Source: Cycas panzhihuaensis
Taxonomy: Eukaryota > Cycadophyta
Length of the DNA: 64,000 nt
Assembly: GCA_023213395.1 (NCBI GenBank)
Contig: CM041465.1
Location: 78,127,741-78,191,740 of the forward strand
Reading direction: 5' to 3'
The first letter of the stretch is position 1; the number at the start of each line of letters is the position of its first letter. The notes beneath the pieces were generated by a model, which was not told where the DNA came from, ran no database searches, and saw only the letters and a program-made list of their open reading frames with translations. This document shows positions 47,085 to 60,550 of this stretch, piece after piece. A program made the translations under genes and the position numbers.

Positions 47085-47470
47085 TGCTTCTTCCTCTTTT
47101 TTAGGGTTTAGATGCTCCCTCTTCCTCTTTTTGTGGGTTTACATGTCTCTTCCTCTTTTTGAGGGCTTAGATGTTTTTCCATTTTTTTTAGAGCTTAGAT
47201 ACTTCTTCTTCCTTTTCTTTAGCTTAGATGCTTTTTCATTTTTTTTAGAGCTTAGATACTTCTTCTTCATTTTCTTTAGGTTAGATGCTTCTTCTTCTTA
47301 TTTTTGAGGGCTTATATGCTTCTTCCTCTTTTTGAGGGCTTAGATGCTTCTTCTTCCACTTTTTGAAGGTTTAGATGCTTCTTATTCCTCTTTTTTAGCT
47401 CTTAGATGCTTCTTCTTCATTTTTTCTTAGCTTAAATGCTTCTTCTTCTTCTTTTTGAGGGCTTGGATGT
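47085..47470 (+). repeat. Minisatellite 1 in the 3' LTR of F
   Basis: About 13 units of the GCTTAGATGCTTCTTCCTC type, against about six in the 5' LTR. The 94-codon frame at 47023 is simply this array translated. Confidence 0.85.
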
Positions 47471-48478
47471 TTCTTCTTTTTTTCTTTAGTGCATGATTTT
47501 GAGAGAGAAAAGTCTCTTAAAGCATGTGACAAAAGGGTGATTTGCTGAAATAGATGGATAATAGGTTTGAGTAACCTCCATTGGAACCAAGTTTCTATTT
47601 TCTTTTATAGGTTTTATCTTGAAATTCAAGCTTAAAGAATATATTGGAAGAGAAATTAGAAGATTTAGCTAGTATTTATGGAGATTTCAAGCAAGTGGAG
47701 CCCTTTCTTCAAGCTCACTTGTGTTTCTATTATTTCCAACTAGTTTCTAGAAGGTAAAGCTTAAGTCTTCTCCTTTCCTTCTTCTATTTTCTTCCTCTCT
47801 ACCTCCTCTTTTCTCATAATTTCCCCTTCCTTTCTTCAACTAGGCTACTCTCTTTCACCTCCCTCCATTCTCTTTTTATTACTTCTACTAATTGATTTGA
47901 TAGAGCAATTTGAAAGTAACTCTTAGGGTAAGGATACTGATCTAAGGCATTCTCTCTTTTTACTTACAAAGGTTATTTGGTGAGATTATTTACTCTTATT
48001 TTATCTTTTTAGTTTACTTTTAAAAAAATAAAAGATAAGGAAAAAAAGAAGATGTTACATGCATGTTACATTTAGTTCTTTTTGAGTTCATTGCTTTTGA
48101 ACTCTTCTATTATCCTTAAGGAATTTAGATACTTTTCATTGGTTCAAATATACTACTATTTGTTCTCATAATACCTTTTAAGAATCTATTTTCTCTATTT
48201 CATCATTTCTTCAATGCAATAGAGGTTTTGGGAATTCCTTATTATAGTCTTAGAAAGGCCTGACCTTGTGTATTGAGAACTCTCCTTGGGTGTCAATATT
48301 CTTTTGGCCTATATTGTAATAACAAAGACAAGTATAAAAAGATTTTCCAAGTAACTTTCTCTATTTCTCTTTTATATATTTTTATGAAAAAAAAGAAAAT
48401 AAAGTAGTTTTATAAGCTAGGTTAACCTTAAGAACAACAAAAGAACCCTCTGATTTCTCTAGGTACTATTTTGTTATC

Positions 48479-50048
<1,570 letters not shown>

Positions 50049-50865
50049 AGTTTATATTAGGTTTGTATTAGCTTCATATTTTCTTGGTTGATGTTTTATG
50101 TTTGGATTGCTTATTCATATAACATAAAGTGTATATAGTTATGCATTTAGGATTACCTACTTTTTAGTCCCCTAGGATAGGTCCATTTCATTTAGATAGG
50201 ACTTTGTTAATTAAGTAGGTAGTTATGACCTTAGCATATCGACCTTATCCTTCCTTTAGAAGTAAATACATCCCATTGTGAGAAAGTTTTTAATTGAACA
50301 AGCCTTCATCTCCCTGGTATATTAGACTCCCCCTCCTTTGGGATTCATTTCACTTTGATTCATATTCCTAATACTAAAAGTGACAGTCCAATATCATATT
50401 TTGGGTTGAGAGTGGCTTCCTTCTTCTTTTTCACCTCTAAGTATAGGAATCCACTAGAGTCTAATGTGGTCATCCATATACCATCCATCCTTATGGGTGG
50501 ATCATCGTCAGGTGTGTGAGACCCCAATGGCTAACCCTTAATAGGGTCATTAATCTAGGGTCTAATCTCTCATAGATCCTTGTGCTTTTCAGTCCTCTTA
50601 TTCCTTAGTATAGTTTGTCATAGTTTATTCCTTTTGAGTGAGATAGAGGTTTAAGTTAAGATCCCTTTTTTTACATCAAACTTAGAAAGGGTAGGAGAAT
50701 AAGAGACCTTAGGATATTGATTAGGGAAAGATTTCCCTTAATATGGCCCTTGCTAGTCAAGGGACTAATTGTTCTTCTTCCCAACAAAAAGGAGATCCTA
50801 TTATTTTGGTTATTTATATTTCTTTTTTCCTAGCTTAGGACCTTTTCTAGTTTGGTTTCTTTCCT

Positions 50866-51390
50866 CTTGGTTATAACCAACTAAAACTAGGTTACAACCA
50901 AGTGAGACTAAGGTTGTAACCAACTATAACTAGGTTACAACCAAGTAAGACCAAGGTTGTAACCAATTATAACCAAGTTACAACCAAGTAAGACCAAGTG
51001 TAATTGGATTGCAATCAACTACAACTAGGTTGTAATCAAGTACAACCAAGTTGTAACCAACTACAAATGAGTTGCAACCAAGTATAACTAAGTTACAACC
51101 AACTATAACTAAACAAAAACTAGGTTACAACTAAGTGCAACTAAGGTACAACCAACTACAACTGGGTTGTAACTAGGTTGCAACCAATTATAATTAGGAT
51201 ACAACCAAGTAAGACTAAGTGCAACTAGGTTGCAACCACCTACACCTAGGTTGCAACTAAATAAAACTAAGTACAATTAGGTTGCAACCAACTACAACCA
51301 GGTTGTGACCAATTGTAACTAGGTTGGAACCAAGTACAATTAAGTGAGTCCAAATTGTATTTAACTACAACCAAGTTGTAACTAACCTTA
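50866..51390 (+). repeat. Minisatellite 2 in the 3' LTR of F
   Basis: The same 20-24 bp unit type as at 34424-34915 (ACAACCAAGT, AACTAGGTT), with a different order of variants. Confidence 0.88.
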
Positions 51391-51554
51391 ATCTAATTAA
51401 ACTACCTTATATATTCATCCAACACACCTTGAGATATCATCTGTATTTCCTTAAATAGAGTTGAAAGTCCTAGTTAGGCCTAGTTATTTTTAAAACTCTC
51501 ACTCTTAAGTCAACGTAGTCAACTAGGTTTCCCAACCTCAAAATAATCACTACA

Positions 51555-52430
51555 TTCTTGATTGGGTATCTAAGCCCTTAAATATAATAATGTACTCTAT
51601 GAATAAATGGTATATCTAATGTCATATTGAACAAGCTTTCTATTCTTCTACTATGTTATCTAACTCCTATTTTTGCCTTATGTACCTTATTTTTGTGAGT
51701 GTAATCTTGACTTATTTTAGTTGAGTATTGCTTGTCCTTTAAGCTTTTCATTTTGTACCATATTTTAATTGGTTCTTTTAACTCTACTTTTTCCTTAATA
51801 TAAATTGTTATCCACCAAATTTATGTATCACATTTAAGTATAATATGTACTAGTGATATCTTATTCTTTTCACTAACATTAAAAGCCATAAAGTAGTTTT
51901 GTACAGTCTAAACCAAAGACTCATATCTTGTGGAGTCCCCTTACCATTGAAGTTTTAAATTTTTCTATTGTATTTACCATTTTTTACCTATTCTTGGTTT
52001 TATAATGAGTTGATCATCTTAAAAAATAGGTGGTGGACTTTGTCTCTTAAAAGGTTATAGTTCATTTTCTACATGAGTTGATGCCCCTTTCTTAGGAGTT
52101 GGTTGTTCTTTTGATAGTTCTAACTTATTAGAAGGATCCTTAATTGACCCCTTAAAAAACATAATTAAGGCATTAACTTCTTTATTATAATACTCAAGGT
52201 TAGAGATCTTGGCTTCAAGTTTGATAATCTTTTATTGCATTTTGTGTGTTAATATTAATTATTCATTAAAGAGCTCTTATAGAGATTTAAGTTTGTTTAC
52301 CTATTATGGTTCTTTTATTACCAATTGGGATGAAGCCTTAGAGGCTATCTTTTCTCTAGATGGGGACTTAGGCTTTTTATGATCTTTGCCTTTGATATCA
52401 TCACATTATCTAGTAGAAGCTCTAATTAAT
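51555..52430 (-). pseudogene. Element E gag, N-terminal and core part
   Basis: Minus strand from 52430: a coiled-coil-like stretch LEAKISNLEYYNKEVNALI (about 52215-52155), a linker, NYFMAFNVSEKNK (about 51890), IWWITIYIKEK (about 51810), EPIKIWYKMKSLKDKQY (about 51765), and GLRYPIKN right at 51575-51555, where F cuts in. This is the core pattern of gypsy gag (W, then PI-W--MK, then GL). It continues at 31895. Many stops. Confidence 0.75.
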
Positions 52431-53414
52431 GGTTCCTCAATTAGATTTATTATTTTTCTTAAATATCACTATCATGAACTAATCCCTTCCTAGGGACTTC
52501 TCCCTTACTATTCTATAAATTAAGGCAAAAGTCAAAGTTAGTTTAGATTGATCAATTTATTTTAGGAAGGGTAAATTCATAAGTTTAGTTAAAAATGAGA
52601 GTTCCATATGATATAACCTACTATGAGGAACTTCCATATGCATTACCCCTAGTTTAAGGCTAGAATTGTGCTTTAGCATAGCCTCTCTTTGTACTGCCCT
52701 TTGTGTGAGGTGGTGCTTTGATAGACCAAATGTAGAAATAGTGTCAAGGCCTTATTTTTATATGCTAATGAAATATGAATAATCTATAATTATTTTTTTT
52801 CGTGTCTTGGAATTATTTTATGGCATTACTGAATTGATGGGTTTTAAATCATAGTTTTATAATTCCTTTTAACATATTAAAGAATTTTAATAAATTGAAT
52901 GGCAATTCTAACTTCACTCTAATCATAGTGAAGACACTTATATAATGTAGTTTTATTTTGAGAAAATATAATGGTACTTGTTTCCTATTTACTAAATATA
53001 CCTTGTTGGTAGATAACTAATTATCTAATGTTGAAGACCTTTTCTTAAGGATGTCTTTCACCTCTTAATCTATCAAGTGAGTGTGGTCCACTAATGTAAA
53101 ATTAATTATTTGTTTAGACCACTTACTATGAGAGTTATCCATGTATCATTTAGGTCACCCTACTCTTTGGTGATATAATGCTTACTTTTTTGTTTCATCC
53201 CAAGAGGGTTACACCCATTCATGGCAACCAATGCCTATAAAACCTCTTAATGACAAATGCATATGGCTAAGTCCTCTTAAGAACTTAATATACTTAGGAA
53301 TTTAAGAACTTAATACACTTAGACTTCCATTTCTATGAATTAGAGTAGTTAGGTCCATATCATGGTTTGTATATTTAAGTGTTAAGGGTTTGATTTTGAT
53401 TATATGTGATTTCA
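52430..53414 (-). repeat. 5' LTR of element E
   Basis: Partner of 6880-7870. A degenerate primer site (minus TTAATTAGAGC, 52420-52430) adjoins its inner end, similar to that of element H. Edges approximate. Confidence 0.65.
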
Positions 53415-53818
53415 GGATGTGTCTTTTCCAATTATTTACTCATACATAGAAATGATAATGGAAAATAGATAGGAAGTATAACATTTATATTGATATTAGA
53501 AATTGATGATAAAAAATGAAGTACACCAAAGAGCACCGAATAAACACAAATAAATCTAAAGAGTACTAAAGTATAATTCTTTCAATAAAAAATAATTATA
53601 CAATAACTTTTCTTCTATAATTTGTAACCCTTAAATAGATACGAGAGGGCCTTTTCTATATAAACCTATTAATAGGATAAATGACCTTTCATTTCATTAA
53701 TGGATTTAATATCCAACCCACAAAAGTCAATAGCAAATGCTTAAGTTCCTAGTGCCTTAATCATGAGTGCTAGTATCTTAGTTCTACTAACTACATATGG
53801 TCATATAACAAGTCTTCT
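53415..53818. other. AT-rich sequence between elements E and H
   Basis: No feature recognised. It is the right flank of E and the left flank of H. Confidence 0.4.
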
Positions 53819-54157
53819 ATGGTGGGCCCAATTTTCAAATAATAAATAGAGATAGTATTTCCAATAGATAATGGTAATATTCATAATAGATATCAAGCAA
53901 TTATAGTAGTAAATATTTATAAAGTATTATATAGTAGATATAATTCAACTATCCATACAATACCACATTCATACATTGATAAATTAGAGTAGAGATGAAA
54001 TGAAAATAGATTAACAATAAAACTTTGGTATAAAAATCTAGTAATTTGCAACCCTCTTTGAGATGGAAGCAATCCTCCAATAGGCATGGGGCCTTAACGG
54101 CATGAAGCCATTACCCTAAATATAATAAAAATTCTCTAAGATGTTTTACAATTAGTA

Positions 54158-54168
54158 AAGGATTATCT
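54158..54168. repeat. Target site duplication of the LINE, left copy
   Basis: AAGGATTATCT, identical to 60368-60378. Confidence 0.95.
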
Positions 54169-54429
54169 TTTTTTTTTTTAGTAAGGTAAAATACATTAAG
54201 TATGGGTTTGAAAGATAGACTCCCGTAACCTAGTACATCAATAATGATTTAACATCCAAAACATGAAGGACTGTGACAACCCCCACGGTCTAAGGAAGAG
54301 AACTGGATAAAGATGCAAGGACAAGCCCCATGGCTAGTTATCCCTGCTGTAAGACTTAACCAATTTCATAACCTCCTCAAGTAAATCCTCCCTCAAAACA
54401 AAAGATCTCCTTAATCTAACCCCCAAATT

Positions 54430-54860
54430 TACCAGGAGATCAGCCACCTTGTTACCTTCCCTGAGTGTGTGCTAAATCTGGACATCCATAAGATCCTTTA
54501 GGGCATCATGAGTGTCCTTAATCATTGATTGAAATATCCAGTGTAGAGATATTGTGCCTTTTAGTGAATTTATAACATTCAGAGAGTCCCCCTCAATGAT
54601 CACCTTGGAAGGACCCCCTTCTAGGGCAAAGTTCACAGCTTTAAGCATGGAAGCCATCTCAGCAAATCGGTTCGTTTGATTATCATAGTAGTTAGAAAAA
54701 GCCCATATAAAGCTGCTCTTGGTGTCTCTACAAATGCCACCACCACCAGCTTCCCTGGGGTTACCTTTCGAAGCACTATTAAAGTTTATTTTAACCCAGT
54801 ATTCCTCAGTAGGTATCCAGTGACATATTCTGGAGGTCCCTTCCCTGATGTTAAGCTTTA
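54430..54860 (-). pseudogene. LINE ORF2 RNase H domain
   Basis: Minus strand from about 54830: VKINFNSASKGNPREAGGGG, then ICRDTKSSFIWAFS, then FAEMASMLKAVNFALEGG and IIEGDSLNVINSL (54657-54560). This is the plant LINE RNase H arrangement. The first catalytic aspartate reads N (INFNSAS), the E (AEMAS) and the later D (GDSL) are present. Confidence 0.88.
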
Positions 54861-56110
54861 TACCCTACTTACGTAGGATCTTACCTTTAGTAGGCACCAA
54901 TTGCTTTTTATCAGAGCTTCTAACATTTTCCTTTATCTCTAAGCATATAACATTAAATATAGCCTTCAGGTCCATCTATCTATCCTGAAAGATCCTTTTA
55001 TTTCTTTCCTTCTATAGATTCCAAGACATCACCGGTAGGGAATTTTTCCACATACTGCCCAAGGCTTTGCACTAAATGGACTTTACCATGATTGCCATTG
55101 ATCAACAATATTGCTAGAGATGACCCACTCCACCTCAAAAATATCTAGCAGAAGCCTCCAAACCTCACCAGAATAAGAACACTGAAGAAGGATATGGTCC
55201 ACAGATTCCTCCTCTATATAGCAAAGAGTATACCTATTTGTCATCTAGTAACCTCTCCTCATGAGATTATCCACCATTAGAATTCTATTTCTAAGGCAGG
55301 TCCACCAAAAGACAGCAATTTTTGGGATAAGATTCAATTTCCAAACACCTTCCAAGAGATTATTCCTCTGATCCCCTCTCTCATAACAAAGGTAAAAATA
55401 CCCTTGCTTAACTGAGTATTCCCCATTTTGGGTGGAGGGCTAGACTACTGAGTCTACCTTGCTCAATTTAGGGATATAACATTTGCCAAGGATCTCCTTA
55501 AGTTTGGCAACCCCTTCTTGAGGTACGGGCCCCTCCTGAAGCTCCTCAAAATTTCTCCATCTCTTGCTTCTTCCCCTCCCAATCAGATAGTCCTTTATAT
55601 GAATGCCGTAAAGACTTTCATAATGAGCCAGAAGGGGGGCTAAAATAGGACAATCCTTTAGTCTTTTTATGCTACACCATACATCCTCCCAAAATTTTAT
55701 AGTGTTCCCATCCCCCAAGTTCCATTTCAAGCCAACTTTTACCATCTGCCTGGTATTGAAAATACTCCTCCAAATAGTAAAGCCGGATGGGGGAACAAAG
55801 TTCTCGAGGAGGGAGTTGACTTAAAGATACTTTTGAGATATAAATTTTTCCCACAAGCCCCCATAGCCTTTGACTAGCTGCCACCTAAGCTTAGCCACTC
55901 GTGTGGAATTGAAAGTTTGAGTTCTTCTAAGGTTCAATCCCCCAGCCCATTTTGGAGTACAGACCTTGGACCAATTGACCAAGTGAATTCTTTCCCTCTC
56001 TTCTACCCCAGATCAGAGGAATCTTTTCTGAATGGATTCCAGAACAAGGAAGACCCCAATTAGAATTTTAAAGATAGACATCCAATAGATAGGGATACTT
56101 TATAACAAAG
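54861..56110 (-). pseudogene. LINE ORF2 zinc-binding linker region
   Basis: The region between RT and RNase H. KWNLGDGNTIKFWEDVWC (55745-55680) is the conserved block that precedes the zf-RVT region in plant LINEs. Further C and W residues (about 55340-55140) fit the zinc-binding motif. Stops break the frame, for example at about 55440. Confidence 0.8.
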
Positions 56111-57450
56111 TGTCCACAAGCTAGAGCTTATTGGCTTGGTTAAGAAGTGCACCTTTCCAGCTAGCCAACTTCCTTTGAATCTGATCGATGAGGGGATTCC
56201 ATAAGTTCTTAGGAATTTTTCCCATAAAAAGAGGCATACCAAGGTATGTAGTAGGTAACTTCTTGATATCCATTTCAAAAATATCGTTGATCCTTCTTTG
56301 TGTGGACCCTAGGGTATTTATGAAGTAAACATTACTTTTACCTAAATTTACCTTTTGGTTCGTGGCCAATTCGCATCTTCTCAATTCATCCTTTATCCTA
56401 GAGCCCTCCCTGATGGCAACTTTCCCTAGAAATATGTTATCATCAACAAATTGGTGATGCATAATATTTTCCACCCCAGAAGTGGGACGCAGACCAATGA
56501 TACAACCTTGTCTTTTAGCAGCCTCTATGGTCCTACCCAGCAATTTAGCCAGAGTTATAAAGAGATAGGGGGATAAGAGGTCCCCTTGTCTCAGACCCAT
56601 GTAGCCCGTAAAGAACCTAGATGATGAACTATAAATAATGACTGAGTACTGTGGGTTTGAAATACATAGCTTCATCTAGGTCCTCCATTTCCCTCTAAAC
56701 CTAGAGGCCTCTAGACACTCCAACAGACAGTCCCAGGAGACTCTATCAAAAGCCTTCAAGAGGTTGATTTTTATGAGCATAACTGGCTCCTTCCTCTCCT
56801 TTGTAGAGTGCAGAGTTTCATGGACCACAATAATGCCATCAATGATCTGTCTTCCATGCACAAAGCCATCCTAGTTTTAAGATATTATATAGGGAATAAC
56901 CTCTTTCAGTTTGTTGGTGAGCACTTTGGCAAGAATCTTATATTTTATGTTACATAAGATAATGGGGCAAAAGTATTCTATCCTCTTGACTCCTTCCTTT
57001 TTTGGGATAAGAACTAGAAAGGTATCTTGCCATTCTTGAAGAATCTTTTGATTCATGTAGAACTCATGCAGAGCTTCCATAAGATCTACCTTCATAATAT
57101 CCCAAAATTCCTAGAAAAAACTGGGAGGGAAACCATTCGGGCCAGGGGATTTATCCCTCTTCATACCAAACACAACCTTCTTAACCTCCTCTTAGGTGAA
57201 GGGGGTAATTAGTGAGGCATTTTGGGCCTTGCTGACTGAATAGGGGATGGACCTAAGAAGCATCTCACAGGCCTCCTTATCTTCACTATGTGGTTCGGTG
57301 AATAGATCCTTAAAATAATTGCTTGCCAAGTCTTTTATGTCTTCTGTACTGTTCAAAATCGAGTCATCTTCCCTTTGAAGGCCATTGATTCTATTGCTAG
57401 CTCTATGCTTTACTGCGGTCATGTGGAAGAATTTGGTGTTTCTATCCCCT
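56111..57450 (-). pseudogene. LINE ORF2 reverse transcriptase
   Basis: Long open segments in RT order. NRINGLQREDDSILNSTEDI (57390) begins the upstream part, followed by FGMKRDKSPGPNGFPPSFF (about 57160), FLVLIPKKEGVKRIEYFCPI (about 57010), QDGFVHGRQIIDGII, INLLKAFDRVSWDCL (first catalytic D replaced by N), GLRQGDLLSPYLFITLAKLL (56585), HHQFVDDNIF with VDD intact (56460), and QKVNLGKSNVYFIN. The segment 56675-56121 is open for 184 codons. Only a few stops (about 56676, 56877, 57190) interrupt it. Confidence 0.93.
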
Positions 57451-58526
57451 TTAATAAGCCAAATGGCTCTAGATTTTTGCCTCTAATGAATTTCTTCTCT
57501 GTTTAACAACTCTTCCAAGTTTTCAACCATATCTCTTTCTGCTTTGTCCAAGAACAGGGTCCTACCCTTGACCTGGATCCTATTCTCAATTTTGTTAAGG
57601 TCATTAATAGTTCGGTCCTTAAGGACATGGATGTTCTGAAAAGTTTCTTTATTCTAAACTTTCACCTGCCTTTTTACCCAGTCTAGTTTTTTCGAGAATC
57701 TGTACATTGCGTGCCCCTAGATTAGGACATCCCACCATTCCTCCACCTTTTACCTAAGATCTGGGTGTCTGATCCACATCATTTCAAATCTGAAAGGAGA
57801 CCCTTTATGCTTTTCCAAATCTGAAAATAGGAGCTAGAGAGGGGAGTGGTCAGATCTAATTTTAGGGAGCGCCTTAAAGGCAAAGTCCTTGAAGCATCTA
57901 GCCCATTCGTAATTAACCATAACTTTGTCTAGTTTAATTTGGATGAGCTAGTTACCCAATCTTTTATTTGACCAAGTAAAGGATGCCCCTCTCAGCTTCA
58001 CATCTATGAGGCCTCCCTTCTACATAAAGTAGTCAAGGTTATGCATGCTACTCGTCTAACCTTCTTGCCCCACTTTCTTATCTCCTAGGCAGAGAGTCGT
58101 ATTGAAGTTGCCAGCTACTAGCCAAGGTGCTTTGCATTCGCCATGGTCTTCTAGAATCCTATCCCATAGACTCTTTCTATACTCATGAAGATTAGGGGCA
58201 TAGACATTCATGGCCAACCATTTTATGTTATTCCTTCTGTTGGTTAACCATATGGAAAGAAAGGAATCCCCCTCCACAATGGTTTCCCCAATCCATTCAT
58301 CTGGATTCCACATCACCATAAGTCTTCCAGTTCCTTGGTTATTGCCTACTCCTTTTCCTTCATCTTTTTTCCGAATTTTAGTCTTAGGATTATGGCTATT
58401 TTCTAAATTTAATTTTTTTTCCTATAGAAAAATAAGATATGGGAGTTCCCTTCTTCTTATGTCTCTTAGAATCCTTTGTTTAGAAGGGGCATTCAAATCC
58501 CTGACATTCCACAAGATTAGTTTCAT
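57451..58526 (-). pseudogene. LINE ORF2 start and endonuclease domain
   Basis: ORF2 is taken to start at ATG 58526, MKLILWNVRDLNAPSKQR, the usual opening of an AP-type endonuclease. WLAMNVYAPN (58210), the metal-binding box VAGNFNTTL (58110; D changed to N), SFTWSNKR (about 57975) and RSDHSPL (57857), with the catalytic SDH kept, follow in order. Four or five stops break the frame. Confidence 0.88.
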
Positions 58527-58589
58527 CTCTTCTTTCTTTACTTCTATATCTCTGATGCCTCCCCTTTCAGAAGGTCTCATCTATTAGAT

Positions 58590-59807
58590 CTGGTTCTTAC
58601 TCTTGGACCCTCTAAGAAGTCCTCATTGAGGGTTTTTTGGTTATCTTGATCCACTTGGGCAGCTGCTTCCCTCTCCCTCACTAGTCTTAGAGGGGGTCTG
58701 CCAACCTGTTTTTCAGAGCTGACATCCAAGAATTTTCTCTAGGCCTCCTCTTAATGGATCACCTAAGGAGGGATCACTTCGTTACTTTCCAGGGCTTTCC
58801 CTATGGGGCCCTCCTTTTCGTGTGATACCGACAGAGCAAAGGCCTAGCCATCTTGATCTCTCGTATTAGAGAGAGTATCCTCCATATTGGGATTAAAGCC
58901 AAGGTTCCTATCCCCATGCACCTCAAGGGGTTCTACACCTTTCCTTTCTAGAGGCCTCTCTCCTTATGATCAAGATGCTCCTCGAGCCCCTCGGGAACCC
59001 TCATTTGATTGCACCAACTCTTGAGGTTCTGCCTTCTTGTGGGAAGTTTCCTTTGGCTCAAATTTATATTTTTGATTATCTTCCTCCGTTTGCCTCTCTG
59101 CTAGGCATTTCTATGGTAAGTGATCTAAAGCTTTCCATTTCATATATCAGTAGTTGGGCCTAGATCTTGTCCTCCATGTCCATCCATATTTCCTCCACAA
59201 GAGGTTTGTTAATCATGGTCAGGGCACAAAATCTGGTATTAATAAGCCTACTTTTATTTTTGGTCATTGAATCCACAACAAGGAGGGGGCCCACAACTTT
59301 TGTCATCCCCTTCAAAACTTCCATGTTCTAATGTTGCAATGGAAGTCCAGGCGACTGAATCAAAATGGGGGCTTGCTTGACCATAGGAACTGATGAGTCA
59401 AAATCCCTATGCTACTTTTCTAAAATTAATGCTTTTCTCCCTAGCATCCAGGGTGCTCTTAAAAGAATGTTTGTCATATCTTCTTGAGAAGCAAATTTGA
59501 AAAGGACACATCCTTTCAACATCATAATTACTTCCATGTTACCCACCATCCTCCATTTACTCGTGGTCTAACTTCTTATGGTTTCCAACCCTGGCCTGGG
59601 ACTGGAGAACCTACCAACCAAACAATTATCCCAGTGTTTCTCCGTTCTCTCCACTAATTTCTTTGGGATTTTTAGTCTTACTTTGTTGTCTTGGGTAATG
59701 GGGATTAGGTCGTATTCTTCCTCATCCATTGATCTTAAGATTTCCAGATAGGATTTACCCTGAGGGAAGTCATGAGATCAGTTTTGGACTATTTGTTCTT
59801 TCTCCAT
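58590..59807 (-). pseudogene. LINE ORF1 with DUF4283-like domain
   Basis: Starts MEKEQIVQN at 59807, 560 bp from the LINE 5' end. Codons about 58-140 carry the DUF4283 pattern: HWDNCLVGRFSSPRPGLETI, KWRMVGNMEVIMM, GCVLFKFASQEDMTNILLRAPWMLG. Such ORF1 proteins bind the element RNA. A zinc knuckle, usual after this domain, was not seen. The C-terminal part is Gly/Ser/Arg-rich and broken. Stops occur from about 59781 on. Confidence 0.85.
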
Positions 59808-60367
59808 ATTGAAATAAAGAGAGAAAAAAGAAGTGAATCCTAGCTGCTAATAAACATGGTAAATGAAGCAATAAGAAATCATACTATCTCAGAGTGTAAA
59901 GTACCATGCATATGGAGATGTGGCTCAAGTTTTTATCCTTCCCTCTCTCCCACCAGCTCTTCTCTCATCTATAAGGTTTGCCCTATCTCTAATGAACTAT
60001 TGGGGACCATGATCCTAGTAATAGGCCCTGATCTCCTGTTGAAAGCTCCTTTGCAGCTAACAAAATAAAGGGGAGAATGGAGACTCACTAGATGGAACAT
60101 GAGGCTAAGACCCAGAGGTCCACCCTCACTGCTTAAATGGACCAAACCAGATCAGAATGCACCAAAATGAGCAATCATTATGCCATAATAGACTCCCCTA
60201 ATTATGAGAAGGGATAAGCCATTCTCTGCCTTACCTCAACACACAAAACTATTGGGGGATCCCCCCCCTCTACCTTTGCTATGCACTATGAAATGCTCTG
60301 GAAAACCCTAGCCACGATGAGAACAAGTACAATGGTCATCTGTCTCCTAGTCTAGAATTATTGGACC
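59808..60367 (-). other. LINE 5' untranslated region
   Basis: 560 bp upstream of ORF1 in sense, containing GGGGGGGATCCCCC-like sequence at about 60256-60270, which can fold on itself. In plant L1 elements this region holds an internal promoter; here that is only inferred from position. Confidence 0.6.
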
Positions 60368-60378
60368 AAGGATTATCT

Positions 60379-60550
60379 ATTTATAGCCTTATTTTTACTC
60401 TTAAAAACCAACTCCTAATTCTCTTTCTAAAAAATAAACTTTATAGTAAAATATATTAAATAAAATTTCTTTTAATTCTCCTAAAAATTGACTTCCTAAT
60501 AATATTTCCTTCTATAAAACTAACTTCATCCTTATTTTAAGAATTTTATA
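60379..60550 (-). repeat. Element H 3' LTR, part right of the LINE
   Basis: Matches 62950-63122 of the right LTR: ACTCCTAATTCTC, AAAATATATTAAAT, TTCCTAATAATAT, CTTCATCCTTATTTTAAGAAT. The first part is 53819-54157. Confidence 0.9.

Larger units (their letters stand above)
54169..60367 (-). mobile_element. L1-type LINE, near full length, inside the LTR of H
   Basis: 6.2 kb, minus strand. The 3' end is the T run at 54169-54179 (poly-A tail in sense) and the 5' end is at 60367. An 11-bp target duplication AAGGATTATCT flanks it, the mark of target-primed insertion. Two ORFs are recognisable: ORF1 with a DUF4283-like domain and ORF2 with endonuclease, RT, zinc-binding and RNase H regions. The LTR of H resumes exactly on the far side, so the insertion is unambiguous. 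GC is visibly higher than the surroundings. Scattered stops show it is inactive. Because the full 5' end and the duplication survive, its history can be read directly. Confidence 0.95.

Noticed and set aside
58210-58587. 125-codon plus-strand frame
   Set aside because: Antisense shadow of the LINE endonuclease.
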